Positions 52,319 to 64,000 of a DNA stretch of 64,000 nucleotides are shown one piece after another. Origin of the DNA: Vespa crabro (Eukaryota; Arthropoda; Insecta; Hymenoptera; Vespidae). The notes beneath the pieces are model-generated. The model made no database searches. It saw only the letters and a list, made by a program, of their open reading frames with translations, and was not told the origin of the DNA. Numbering within the stretch: the first letter of the stretch is position 1; every line of letters begins with the position of its first letter. The stretch lies in the NCBI RefSeq assembly GCF_910589235.1, contig NC_060956.1:7942999-8006998 (forward strand). Reading direction: 5' to 3'. Position numbers and translations under genes: made by a program.

Positions 52319-54610
52319 CTCTGTACATATTATACAATTCGTTGCGTAGATGGAATAGATATTTTGCGATGATCACTTGAAAGATTTTTGTTTTATCATA
52401 AAATGAAATGTTTTTCGAAAATCCTTTAACAGGAAAAAGAATGTATAATCGTTGCTCCGTCACAATAATTGTCGAGATTAAATTTATTAATATACTTCAT
52501 TGGACTGTTGCATATGATGATGATTTACAAACGATTAGATAAATATTAAAAATCTCTGATACAATGATGGAGTCATTATGGGTCACTGTGTTTAAATTGA
52601 ATTCAGCGATGGCATCGAAGCGGTATTATAATCGCCTACTTCATATATTTCCATCAATACAGGAACAAATTTTTACATTTTACCAATGAAAATTTATGCA
52701 TAGTTGATGATTGAAATGACAGTCTGGAATACTATTTAATCGTAACTCTCATTAAGAGAACATTATTCTAGTTTAGATTCTAATTTAGGGAACACTAGTT
52801 TTAATACTCATGCAGAAAATTTTGCAAAAAATATTGTTCAGGAAGTTAATTTACCAAATTATACTTATGTTATTACGTAAATATATAAATGTATTTCAAC
52901 TTCATACCCAATACATCTTTGTATCAGTGTATTGTACAGTTTATTATTATTTTTATTAAATAAAATTTTTAATGAAAAACTTTTGCTGAATTATTTTCAC
53001 AGAATTAATTTGACGCGATACAAGTGACATTTACGCACGCTACAAAGAGTGATGCGTTCATTTTTTGACACAGTATGCTTTTTGTTTACCGGAGGATAAC
53101 TGTGCGTCTCTTATAGGGTAACTATACGAATAAGACGCCTTTGAAAAGAATATACTGGCCGACAAATAGCTTTTACCGTTTACGGATGACTAACCTGAGA
53201 AATTATAATCCATATAATCATGTGATGTTCGCATTACAAGACTATTATGATTTTTTTTATTTATACATTGTTACTTAATTTAAGTATTTGCCGAATAAAT
53301 ACGAATATGAACATTAATCCTTCTAGCTGAGAGGACGGAGAAAAAGAAGAATAAGAAGCAGAAGAAGAATCTTTGGGTTATTGTTGTGAGAAAATGTCAA
53401 GATATTATGTTTTGTTCAGATGTTTAGACAGAAGATACGATTCTCGTAAATCACAAGTACATAAGTATTGAGCAATTACATAAGTACATATATGAATACA
53501 CATACATAGATATATGTAATGTATGGTTCGATCTCATAATGGATTGTACATTTGTTTAATTAGTTTTATCTTTAAAAAATTCCTGCGAATTCTTGCGAGA
53601 AATATATCTAAACGTATCGTTATTTGGATATTTATCCAAATAAACAATGAATTATTATTTTATCTCAATGATAGATGAGGAGTAGCATAGAGTTGAGAAT
53701 CGTAAGGCTGATATTAAAAAGAGAGAAGGAGAGAAAGAGATACAGGAAACGAGAGCCAATGACGTCGAAGAATCGAATATCGTTCTTCTTCTTTTTTTTC
53801 TTTTAGCGATTTACTGAATCGAGACGCTCGATCCATTGACGGATACTCTTTCTAGAAGAGCAACGTGCTTGGGAAAGAAAAAGTGGTCTCTGAGCAAGTC
53901 GATGGACATGTTCTGACTGTTCAAGCAAGAAGACATCGAAGACGATAAAATGATTACGCCGTTAACAGTTTGAGATCGTGCAAACTTTCTGCTCATTTTT
54001 CTTGTCACTCATATCGATTCAATTACAATCAATAATATTATTTATATTTTGATAGATTTTATATTTTAATGAAATTCAATTAATATGATTTGTATTCGAG
54101 AGAAAACGAAAAAGAAAGAGAGAGAGAGAGAGAGAGAAATATCAGATTAGATTAGATAAGAGTAAATTTATTTCTTAGAACCGGTATTCCATATGATTAA
54201 GACATTTAATTATATAAAAAAATCATTTTGTAAAACAATGTTACAGTTTTAAAGATAATGAAAGAAAAAGGATCGTGTATAAGAAGAATATGGAAATAGG
54301 AAAGAAGAGAAGATTGTTTCTATTATAAGTTGAAATGTCGTCTGGATGAAGAACGAAACACGTGTCGTTCCGTGAAGCAAAAATGAAAAGTTCAGAGCAG
54401 AAAGGAAGAGTTCCATCGTCTTAAGTCATTTGCTTACACAATATAGGATTTATTACCTACATCAACACATGGACAAGTTGCATGTTAACGGCGAATTGTG
54501 TGCTTTTGAGACCATTCAATAGAACTCTGAGACATCACTGAGAGTAGAAGAGGAGGACCTTCCTTTCTAACGGTTTTAAATCAAATACTATACTCGTAGG
54601 TGATCAGTTT
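52316..54610. other. No supported gene
   Basis: AT-rich DNA with a short GA array at about 54112-54137. No coding or repeat-family signal was recognised. Confidence 0.45.
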
Positions 54611-54643
<33 letters not shown>

Positions 54644-54677
54644 TTCTCTCTTTCTCTATCTATCTCTTTATTTCTTT
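54611..54677. repeat. (CT)n microsatellite
   Basis: CT with TTT interruptions, ending in ATCTATCT. A short GA array on the same strand follows at 54861-54896. Confidence 0.9.
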
Positions 54678-54899
54678 CTCGCTTTTTCTATCGTACTTTG
54701 ACATAATGTGCTAAAATTTAGCCATTCCTCGCAAAGGAAAAGAAAAAGAGCTAGAAAGAGAAAATAACTTCCATCTGAAAGACGGTTATAACTGTTTGTA
54801 CAAAAATGCTCTTCCGTTCGTATCTATTTTACAATGGCGACGTTATGGAAGTCAAAGGGAGAGGGAATGAGAGAGAAAGAGAGAGAGAGAGAGAAAAGG

Positions 54900-56278
54900 T
54901 CAACGATCGTTTGAGCTCTCGAGAAACCCAATATCGTTCTATCGTTTAGAGTTTATCGACCCGTGTCTTCAATTTTTCGTCCAATACTTAAGACAACATA
55001 GTATGTATGTGTGTCTGTTCACGTCTTTGAATATAAGAGAGAAAAAAAGAACTGGTCCATTTGCGTAATCGTCTCATGTCAATATGAACTTTCCACACGC
55101 AAACGAATTCCACGAATGCCTTCTATTGCTTCTATTTGTCTTTTTTTTCAATCCTTCCCTGTAGACTAGTTCTCTTCTTTTCGCTACTTTTGTTCCGTCA
55201 CCGATCATCGAGTTTTTCTACGATGCTCTTTGATAAATATACGTCAAGAAAGAACGTAACGGATACGAAAGATTAGAAAATGAAAAAGATATATTAGACA
55301 TAGAATTAACATTATTTTTTCTCTTTCCTTTTTTCCTCACTTTTAAAAGTTTTGAAAGATGTAGGATTTAAATTGATTAGAATTAAATCATAAAGTTATG
55401 TAGGCTAAAGAGAATTTTTTTTTATTTTTTAAACTGTACCGCTTGATAGAACTTTGATAAAGTTTGATCAAACGAATTGCTTTCCTCCTTTTCTCTATCT
55501 TTCTTCCACTTGTTGAGTTCATGTAGTTTTTTAAAAGATACTTGTGATTTCTTTCATTCCGCTGGAGGAAGTACTAGTGTCAGAATTCCTTTAGAAGAGC
55601 TTCGAGTGGACGGTTATTTAAACGATGTCGAGCTCGAGACGGGAAACGAAGCTCTTTCGTGAATGCACTCTCAGAAGGTGTAGATGGGAGGAAACATGAA
55701 AGGTCGACGACGTCATTCAGGAACCGTTAAACGACGATGCTCCTTCCGAGCAGCGGATCGAGTTTCGAGAATTCCTTTTTCGTGACGAGTCGCGCCATTT
55801 TACTTATTTTGTCTTTTTACCAAATGTTTATAATTCCATAAAATGTAATAGATATATCCTTATCCAATTTGTCCAATTTCATATCTCTCATATTCTTATA
55901 TTTCTTATTATCTTCAAAGGTTAATATATATGATCAATGATTTGATTAGTTTTATTATTAAAATAATAACAAGAATAATACTTTATAACTTTTATACCTG
56001 GAATAAAAATGGTCTACATGAATTGGATGAATTGGATTACATAATATATCTTAATTAGAGGATTGCACTATTACGTTAACATTGGAAATAATATTATATA
56101 TGCAAAGAGACAATGAAAGAGTACTTCAAAAAAAGAAAAAACGAATTTAGAAAAGAATTAAGTTACAGGGCTGTATAATTCTATCATCGAAATTCAAAAA
56201 GTCGACATTTTATTTTTCAAACAAAGGATATTTCGGGAATGATTCAGTGTTTACTTGCTTTCCTGTGGGAGATATGTA
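54900..56278. other. No supported gene
   Basis: A slightly CpG-richer patch at 55560-55800 contains a 61-codon frame without a recognisable domain. The rest is AT-rich. Confidence 0.42.
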
Positions 56279-56279
56279 C

Positions 56280-56312
<33 letters not shown>

Positions 56313-56314
56313 AG
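56279..56314. repeat. (GA)n microsatellite
   Basis: Short GA array with one AAAG interruption. Confidence 0.9.
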
Positions 56315-57899
56315 AGTTGTCGAGGAGAAATTGAAAGAACCCTCGCACGAATCTTCGCGTCGTGCCGCATGCAGAGACGCAGGAAGAGGAGGAAGAGGTC
56401 ACTGACCTTTCTTCTCCCGGTTGCAGTTCTGAATAGTGTGCTCGATCACAAAGAATGGTAATTACTGTAATAGTAGTTTTCAAAGGATTATATCCTCTTT
56501 ATTAGTTTCGTGTTTTATTTTTGGCCGTTTTGAGATAATAACTTGAAATCTTTTAGAAAGAAAGAGAGAACGAGATGTGCTTTTCGCTAGTGAGCAAATT
56601 TACGGATCTATGCCAAGGATAGGGACGTAAATGTTTAATCTTGTTTAATATCGTGGTATTCATTTATTTCTGATTTAACGAAACTCTAGATTAGACAAGC
56701 AGTACGGACAATGTAATATGAACTATGAAGAGTATATTTTTTATGAAATCTGATAGAATAGAAAATGAAGAGGATGTTCTTACAAGAAATTCGAATTAAT
56801 TTGGCGAATAATAACTTGCTTGTGAAATTGCAATCACTGTTCAATGAGCGGATAAATTTTTTAAATATGATTTCTAATCGTCCTAATGTATCGATTTCAA
56901 AGAAATTGTTCCACTTCGAAGACAATTCAATTCTTGTGTTCTTAATCTTGACGTTGGTAGTCAAGCAACTTCAAGACTTCCATTCTTGAAGTAAATCGAC
57001 GATGGGATTCGGTCAAGCGTAATGATCAGGTTAATTCGCGAATTAGATTTCATGAGGAGAACAAGATATTCGTCGGTAAAGTTGGTAGAACGGTTATTAT
57101 AGCAATTTCGTCCGATCAAGATTCAAGTCGAAGATGGCACTTATGGCGAATTCGTTAGTTTCTGTGATCGTTCGTTTATTGCATGGAAACGGTGGATTTC
57201 TGTGGATTTCGGTGGAGTTCGAAAAAATCTGAGATCTTCTGTAATTTCAACAATTTTTTTCTTACAATTTATTTTATTCAGAAGACCGAGTCCGCGAAGG
57301 GGACCAGTTTTCTTGGAATGCTGAATCAAAGAGCGGCCGTACGAATGTAAACTACAGTTTAAATGGCGATTCAACCCGATTGTTAAAAGGTATGTTCTCA
57401 AGAGAGAAAAAAAGAAGAATAGAAGAGACGAATTTTTTTTTTCGTGAGAATGAGTAGCGATAATGTGTAAACGAATAGCGAGAGGGTTAAGAAATTTTGT
57501 TTTCATGTGAGATTGACTCATGGGAAGTACAAAATTAATGATCAAGAAGAGAAGAGAAGAAGATGCAGCGAAAGTTTATTCGCAAGTTTTAATTCGAACT
57601 CGGGGGAAAAAATTTCGAGATAATGCTCGAACTACAGTGTTTCTCCAGTACGGACTCATCGAAAACATAAAACGTGAGGCACGATACAGGATACACGATC
57701 TCGCATGTAATGCGAGATTATACTATTTTGAGACTATGGAGGATATAAATAATAAGATGTTATATTTATCTTAGCGAGAAGGATGCACAGGATGAAGAAG
57801 AAAAAGAATAAAGAGAGAATGTTAGTTCTTCCGCATTAAGTTCATGAGTAGAAATATGAGTAGAAGTCACATTGAACTATTCAGCTAGACTTTCAAAGA
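56315..57899. other. No supported gene upstream of the retrotransposon
   Basis: AT-rich DNA. A short reading at about 57325-57360 (RPYECKLQFK) recalls a C2H2 finger start but lacks the second Cys and the His pair. Nothing else was seen. Confidence 0.42.
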
Positions 57900-57930
57900 G
57901 AAATAGATAAATAGATAGATAAATAGATAG
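57900..57930. repeat. (TAGA/AAATAGAT)n microsatellite, 5' flank of retrotransposon
   Basis: Alternating AAATAGAT and AGAT units end exactly where the retrotransposon leader (ACCCTGCCTGG) begins. The same motif in the same orientation lies beyond the element's 3' end at 63065-63148. Confidence 0.85.
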
Positions 57931-58480
57931 ACCCTGCCTGGAGAGTACATCACCTTGTTGTTGGTCAAAGAGCTTGCGTGCCTCAGTGACCCGGAGAGGT
58001 ATGCCAGCAGTGGCGTAGCCACTGCTAGGATCTCCCATGTTAAACAGGACAAGGGTAGAGAATAGACAAAGAACTTCAACCAAATCTAAGATATACATTA
58101 TCGTGCCGATGGATGGTACTGAGATTACAGTGACACAAACGATGTTTTTGGGATATCAGGCCATCATTGTATTTTAGTGTTATTTAGTGCAAGAAGGATT
58201 TTGTACGGATAGACTATGTTTTCCTTAGCTACTCGTGGGAACAAAAAAGATGAAAAACTTTTTATAATAAACAGATTATAGAAAGGGTAGGAGAGACTCG
58301 TTCGATGAAGATTGACTCGACAGGTATTGCAAATAGAACAGGTAGTCAAATAAGAGAAAATACCTTTTGAGGAAATGGGCAAGTAGATCCAATAAATTAA
58401 CGAGGTCATAAAAAATATGAGAAGCATTCAGAAATCAATTAGGGATACCGATAAATTTTTATGAACAAATAAAAGATTAT
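57931..58480 (+). other. Retrotransposon 5' leader with hairpin
   Basis: The first 150 bases (57931-58080) are GC-richer than the surroundings, as in 5' leaders of R1-type elements. A perfect 9-bp hairpin AGCAGTGGC/GCCACTGCT with loop GTA is at 58006-58026. From about 58130 the sequence is AT-rich and no open frame extends far, so the ORF1 start cannot be fixed. Confidence 0.6.
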
Positions 58481-59600
58481 CGTGATGCTCTGGCTAAAGC
58501 TAGAACTGCAGATAGATAGAACGAAGGTACACAACCAGCGGAAAAGTTACAACGACTCACGGAATGGACCGGATATAAGTTGATATCGAGAAAAGTACAA
58601 AGGAGATTGTTGCTCAATTCGAAAGGTGCAAAGGGAGGAAACAATAATGAGAGACCTACTTGTTGGAGCCATAAAAGACGATGAAAACTCGGATAGCAGG
58701 AAAAAATGTGACGCGAATACATCTCCGAAGATTGAATATTTGAAAAGGGAAAAGATGCAATCAAATGGACGATGGAGAAACTCAAATTAATACGTTGTAC
58801 CGACTGATGCGGGCATTGGATATTGGTGATCGAGGGCAAAAATAAAAGACGAAGTTTGATTGTAAGGCCAAAAGGAAAGAGAGAAATGATAAACTGATAG
58901 TCGAAGAAAAAGCGAATAGGGAAAATTTTTGGAAACGATGACGATAAAAATAGACGGTCAATCTTCATATGTATAGATTTTGCAGAATCTTAAGGCTATG
59001 ATAGATTCCAGAAATTATGGAATGAAAATCTCTGACATAAGATGTACGTGCAGTGAAAAACTATTAGTCGAGATAAAAAGAGGAAGCAAAAAAGTCGAAG
59101 ATTTGCGAAACATTATTGCGAGAGCTTTGGGAGAACAAGCGATGAGTTCATAAATCAACAGAGCTGATAGTATTATCACCGCGGCGGATGGCTGTTATTC
59201 TGTCGAGATTGAGGTGAAGTTCAAATAAAGATCAAGGAAAATCTTTGGAGAGATCCTAATGACGGTGGTTATCATGTTAGAAAAAGTAGGAGGCGAACTC
59301 CTAAGAATGACAAAGATAAAAGTAAAATGGATCATGTGAAGAGTCGGAGACAGAGTTTGGGTAGTGCGCTGCTTCGATAACTTGAATTTTGGTCACATCA
59401 CACAAGTTTATAGAGGCAAGGATAAGGATGCGCTGCTTGTGCGGTAAACAAGATTATTAGGTAAAGAAGTTTAAGAGAAATCTCCTTATATGATTTGTAA
59501 GAAGGGTAAAGAACAATGGAGGGATGGACTATTTTCTAAATAGAGGAAAAAAATGGGTCATTCTAAAAGGAGCTGAAGAAAACGCGAGAGAGTAAAGAAA
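58481..59600 (+). pseudogene. ORF1 (Gag-like) remnant of R1-clade element
   Basis: Gag binds the element RNA and forms the ribonucleoprotein needed for transposition. The N-terminal half is scrambled. At about 58980-59150 the Gag core is readable as LKAMIDSRNYGMKISDIR, then LLVEIKRGSK and LRNIIARALGEQAM, matching the order seen in R1 and TRAS ORF1. Near 59362-59440 the zinc-knuckle part remains as RCFDNLNFGHITQVYRGKDK, where the second Cys of the first CCHC finger has become Asn or been lost. A shifted frame gives CLCGKQD for the second finger. Several in-frame stops and at least two frameshifts break the frame. Function is lost. Confidence 0.7.
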
Positions 59601-59699
59601 CCTAAATAGGGGTCACGAAATGTAGGACCCTCTTAATTAAGTGATCTCGAAGAGATAGATATATTATATATAATGGACAAATTTATTACTTATTAAGGA

Positions 59700-60065
59700 G
59701 TACTATAGGAAATTCATATTCGGTTCATGGTTCTAGGATATGACGACATATATAATCCTGTTAAATTGTGATTTAAAGATTAGCGATATCTGTAAAATCA
59801 AAAGAAACTACGTGTGGGAAGGAGTGAGAGTTTATAGCTTTTACTTTACACTTAACATATATTTTAATGATTTTCTGAGATAATTTAGTAAATTGGAGGA
59901 ACGTTTGAGAAAGACAGATAAAGAATTTCTAGTAGTAAGAAATTTCAATAACAAGATATTAGAATAAGATTCAGATAAAATGGATTAGAGAAAAGATGTC
60001 TTTTCGGAAATGATCACAAGATTGGATTTCGCAATTCTCAATGAAAGAGATTCTTAAATTATTGA
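59700..60065 (+). pseudogene. ORF2 endonuclease (APE-type) remnant
   Basis: The domain nicks target DNA to start reverse transcription. The N-terminal third, with the usual opening strand and catalytic Asn/Glu, is not recognisable. From about 59765 one frame reads LKISDICKIKRNYVWEGVRV, then YSFYFTLN, then KEFLVVRNFNNKILE and EMITRLDFAILNE. This is the VYS-YFSPN to GDFNAKS-EW to LDLAILN order of R1-type endonucleases. The conserved GDFN has become RNFN, so the catalytic Asp is missing. Stops occur after DFLR and at the Trp position after ILE. It continues into the linker before the reverse transcriptase. Confidence 0.72.
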
Positions 60066-60439
60066 TATACTGATAGTATATCAATTATTATTGAATATAC
60101 TGATAGTATATTGACATAGAGGAAAATTAATTCAAAGGAAATGGCTCGTTGTTCGTTGAAAGTGACAATGCAGAAAAAATAAATTTGAAGAAACTATTTT
60201 GTATAAAGAAGTCAAGGAGAGACGAAAAAAATTGAAAATGAGCATTAAAGACGTCAAAGGAAATGCTGGGCAAAACAATGCCACTCGATGGACAATGATC
60301 CTTGAGAATTACCCTATAGGATATAATATTTAAGAAATTTATATAAAAGGAGTAGATTCTTGGAATAACAAGATTGAAATTCGTTGATAAAATTGTGGTA
60401 ATCTTATTTTTGAAGCATGTGAGAAAATCCAGATGCCGA

Positions 60440-61600
<1,161 letters not shown>

Positions 61601-62214
61601 AGATAGATAGCGAATTAAGGTATGCTAAGCATGCATTGATCACCGCAGAGAAGGCCACATCTATAGCTGTTGTACACAGCAGCTGTACTAGTATGCTTCA
61701 TGCATAATATAAGTGGACCTAGAAATCAGGCAGGTTCAAAGACCTTTGGATCAATTTCTGTAGGACCCTTTGGATAGTAACGTTTCCACGTACCCGAAGT
61801 GCTGATCAACCAGTGCTGAATGTTCAATTGGAAGTGCATTGTGGCGATGATCCTACCAGTGACTAAGACTAGTACCGTGGGGATCGGGAGCTCACAAGAA
61901 TAATCCGGGCCCGATTTTGAAAAGGATCATTACGGAAGCAATAGTTTATAGTCAAATGGTGGTTAAGAATCGCTTGGTATTCCGGCGGATGAGCTGTATA
62001 CCACCAACTTGGAAATCAACTTGCTTAACCGGAAAGTGATGATGGCTCTACAGCTGGGAGGATGCTGATAATCTTCGCTCTGATGAGGATGCGTCAATCC
62101 CACACCTATGGGATTCCTGTCATTTATATAAGTGAATCTGAAGACTCGAAGAGGAAGTTGCTCAAAAATTTTGTATGGAGGGAAAATGTGGGCAAACGTT
62201 ATGTCAAATGGGGG

Positions 62215-62825
62215 CAGAAGACGTATGTTAGCAGCGATTCAGAGACATAGTGCTCTGAAGGTCATTTTTGCTTTTAAAACAATCTCTGAGGTTGCGTTGT
62301 TGCTACTAGCCAACATGTTACCAGTCGACTTGCCAGTTTACAAGAGATTCGAGGGAGGTGTGCAAGGACCTCTATCAAGGAGGGATTAAACAGGCCTCGG
62401 ACAAGGAAAAAAGTAATGATTAGAGAGAGAACACGACAATGGCTGCTCGAACGATGAGATGCGGACAAATTAGGACGATAGACATACAGTTTAATCCCTA
62501 ACATTACTTTATGATTCGATAGGACGCATGGTTAAGTTAATTACCATCTCATCCAGGTACTGTCAGGCCACGGATGTTTCAACGCCTACTTGGAGAGATT
62601 CTGGAAGATGGATAGTGCAAATGCGCGTACTGCGGCCGTTGTTCCGATGCACGTCGTCTTTGAGTGTACAACACCGGCGGAAGTTAAAACGAACTTCAAC
62701 GAAGTTCTTGGAGAAATTTCTACCATGGAAAACCTGATGTCGACAATATTAGAAGGGGAGTATATCTTGGAGTATATCAAGCATACTGTGCCCGAAAACA
62801 GAAAAAGGCAAAAAGTTCCATGACT
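62215..62825 (+). pseudogene. ORF2 C-terminal cysteine domain remnant
   Basis: One frame reads RRMLAAIQRHSALKVIFAFK, then TISEVALLLLANMLPVDLPV (to about 62345), matching the AYRTIS--A--V-AGM-PIDLL segment of the family. Further on, ERTRQWLLER, LGR, TYSLIPNIT, FDRTHG, VNYHLIQ and VLSGHGCFNAYLERF are readable in one frame with TGA, TAG and TGA at 62455, 62479 and 62512 where relatives have Trp, and TAA at 62533. The zinc motif is split over two frames: CAYCG (62622-62636) in one and HVVFEC (from 62650) in the other. This region is thought to bind nucleic acid. Confidence 0.8.
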
Positions 62826-63060
62826 TCCAAGACTACAGCAACGTTAACAATGGAAGTATTAGCCTTTAAATCCTTAATATCATATATGAATGGGTAACAT
62901 AAAGATATTGATCAAATTATCAATGGAAGCCTGACGAATTTGGACATCATCGCAAAATAATACGAAAGTAATTCCAGGATGATATTTGCATTTCGGACGA
63001 TTATTCTTCTGAATAACGTGCTATTTCTACGTTCAAAAAAGAGAAGAATAAATAAGAAAA
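62826..63060 (+). other. Retrotransposon 3' untranslated part
   Basis: AT-rich sequence without frames, ending in an A-rich run (AAGAAAAAAAGG, near 63054-63066) that passes directly into the TAGA-type microsatellite, as expected for the 3' junction of an element made by target-primed reverse transcription. Confidence 0.55.
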
Positions 63061-63064
63061 AAAG

Positions 63065-63148
63065 GATAGATAGATAAATAAATAGATATATAGATAAATA
63101 GATAAATAGATAGATAGATATATAGATTTATAGATAGATTTATAGACA
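63065..63148. repeat. (TAGA/AAATAGAT)n microsatellite, 3' flank of retrotransposon
   Basis: GATA, AAATAGAT and ATATAGAT units in the same orientation as the array at 57900-57930. It is either the other half of the split target or a microsatellite tail copied with the element. Confidence 0.88.
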
Positions 63149-63510
63149 GAGAGAAAAACTCTACGTTGGTCCATGCGAAGTTACATGGACTTACCGTTCT
63201 ATTTTACCGTTTTGTCAACCGATTCCATGCATAACTGGCTCAAGTGTTGCGTGTTTGCGCCCACGTAAAATAAAACTTGTTTCCTCGTTCAACATCATCA
63301 GTACTCTCGGTACGAGAGTATGGGAGAGTTGAAGAAGAAGAGAAGGTAAATTGGTGATTTCGTCTCGCATTTTACCATACGATCAAAGACAAAACCAACG
63401 TATGTAAAGAAACAGAGAGAGAATCATATAATTCGAGGATTTTAATCGATTCTTGAGCGAGTCGATTAATTGAAGAGGAGCTTTCATTAATTCTTCGATG
63501 TGATGGAAAC

Positions 63511-63547
63511 ATGAGAGAGATAGAAGAAAAGAGAGAGAAAGGAAGAG

Positions 63548-63594
<47 letters not shown>

Positions 63595-63881
63595 TAGAAG
63601 AGGAGAGAGAGAGAGGAAGAGAGAAAGGAAGAGAGAGAGAGAGCAAGGGATAGAAGAAGAGAGAGAGAGAGGAAGAGAGAAAGGAAGAGAGAGAGAGAAA
63701 GAGATAGAAGAAGAGAGAGAGAGAGGAAGAGAGAAAGGAAGAGAGAGAGAGAAAGAGATAGAAGAAGAGAGAGAGAGAGAGGAAGAGAGAAAGGAAGAGA
63801 GAGAGAGAGGAAGGGAGAGAGAGAGAAAGGAAGAGAAAGAGAGAGAGGAAGAGAGAGAAAGACAGAGAGAGAGGAAGAGAT

Positions 63882-63921
<40 letters not shown>
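63511..63921. repeat. Long GA-rich tract with 54-56 bp minisatellite
   Basis: About 410 bases of almost pure purine. GATAGAAG marks the start of longer units at 63593, 63649, 63703 and 63757, giving periods of 56, 54 and 54 bases. Each unit contains a GGAAGAGAGAAAGGAAGAGA core. The flanks are simple GA. The 193-codon minus-strand frame across it is an Ser/Leu artefact. Confidence 0.9.
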
Positions 63922-63924
<3 letters not shown>

Positions 63925-64000
63925 TCTTCCTCTCCCGGAAACCGTATAGTCACTTCAAAATTATGGTACGTCGCCAGCTGATAATATATCTTACTGTGGT

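Noticed and set aside
57325..57360. C2H2 zinc-finger-like RPYECKLQFK
   Set aside because: The second Cys and both His are absent and the frame has no further fingers; probably chance.
63593..63815. CRISPR-like regular repeats
   Set aside because: The units are tandem without unique spacers, and the DNA is eukaryotic.
63372..63953. 193-codon minus-strand open frame
   Set aside because: Ser/Leu run over the GA minisatellite; not a protein.

Overview
The window looks like non-coding DNA from an animal nuclear genome, most likely an insect and possibly hymenopteran. It is AT-rich and crowded with (GA)n/(CT)n, (TA)n and (ATT)n microsatellites. It shows no prokaryote-style gene packing and carries the decayed remains of an R1-clade non-LTR retrotransposon. 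No complete host protein-coding gene can be supported. Most long open frames are Ser/Leu or Arg/Glu runs produced by GA/CT repeats. The taxonomic guess is inference and was not tested by any search.

Layout. Positions 3-125 may be the end of a coding exon entering from the left. From about 1.3 to 9.5 kb there is a dense series of GA/CT/TA arrays around a candidate TATA box (5.1 kb). From 14.1 to 15.5 kb lies the most CpG-rich stretch, with a TATA box, a 140-base pyrimidine tract, GCC-rich sequence and a palindromic NRF1-type site; it is the best promoter candidate. From 18 to 51 kb the sequence is intergenic- or intron-like and holds old dispersed repeats. These are a three-copy unclassified family (18.6, 30.5 and 50.6 kb), two copies of a tRNA-derived SINE-like repeat (22.4 kb plus strand, 49.8 kb minus strand), a second tRNA-like element (30.3 kb, minus strand) and a 214-bp element with long terminal inverted repeats (24.7 kb).

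The only large recognisable gene-like unit is the retrotransposon at about 57.93-63.06 kb on the plus strand. Its 5' leader, ORF1 (Gag) remnant, endonuclease, reverse transcriptase, C-terminal zinc-knuckle domain and 3' leader can be followed in order through many stops and frameshifts. Both ends abut the same (TAGA/AAATAGAT)n microsatellite in the same orientation, so it probably inserted into that repeat. A 185-bp GA microsatellite sits inside the reverse transcriptase domain. The window closes with a 400-bp purine tract containing a 54-56 bp minisatellite.

I did not find a new protein-based system. The most useful leads are the microsatellite-flanked R1-like element, the inverted-repeat element at 24.7 kb and the three-copy repeat family.
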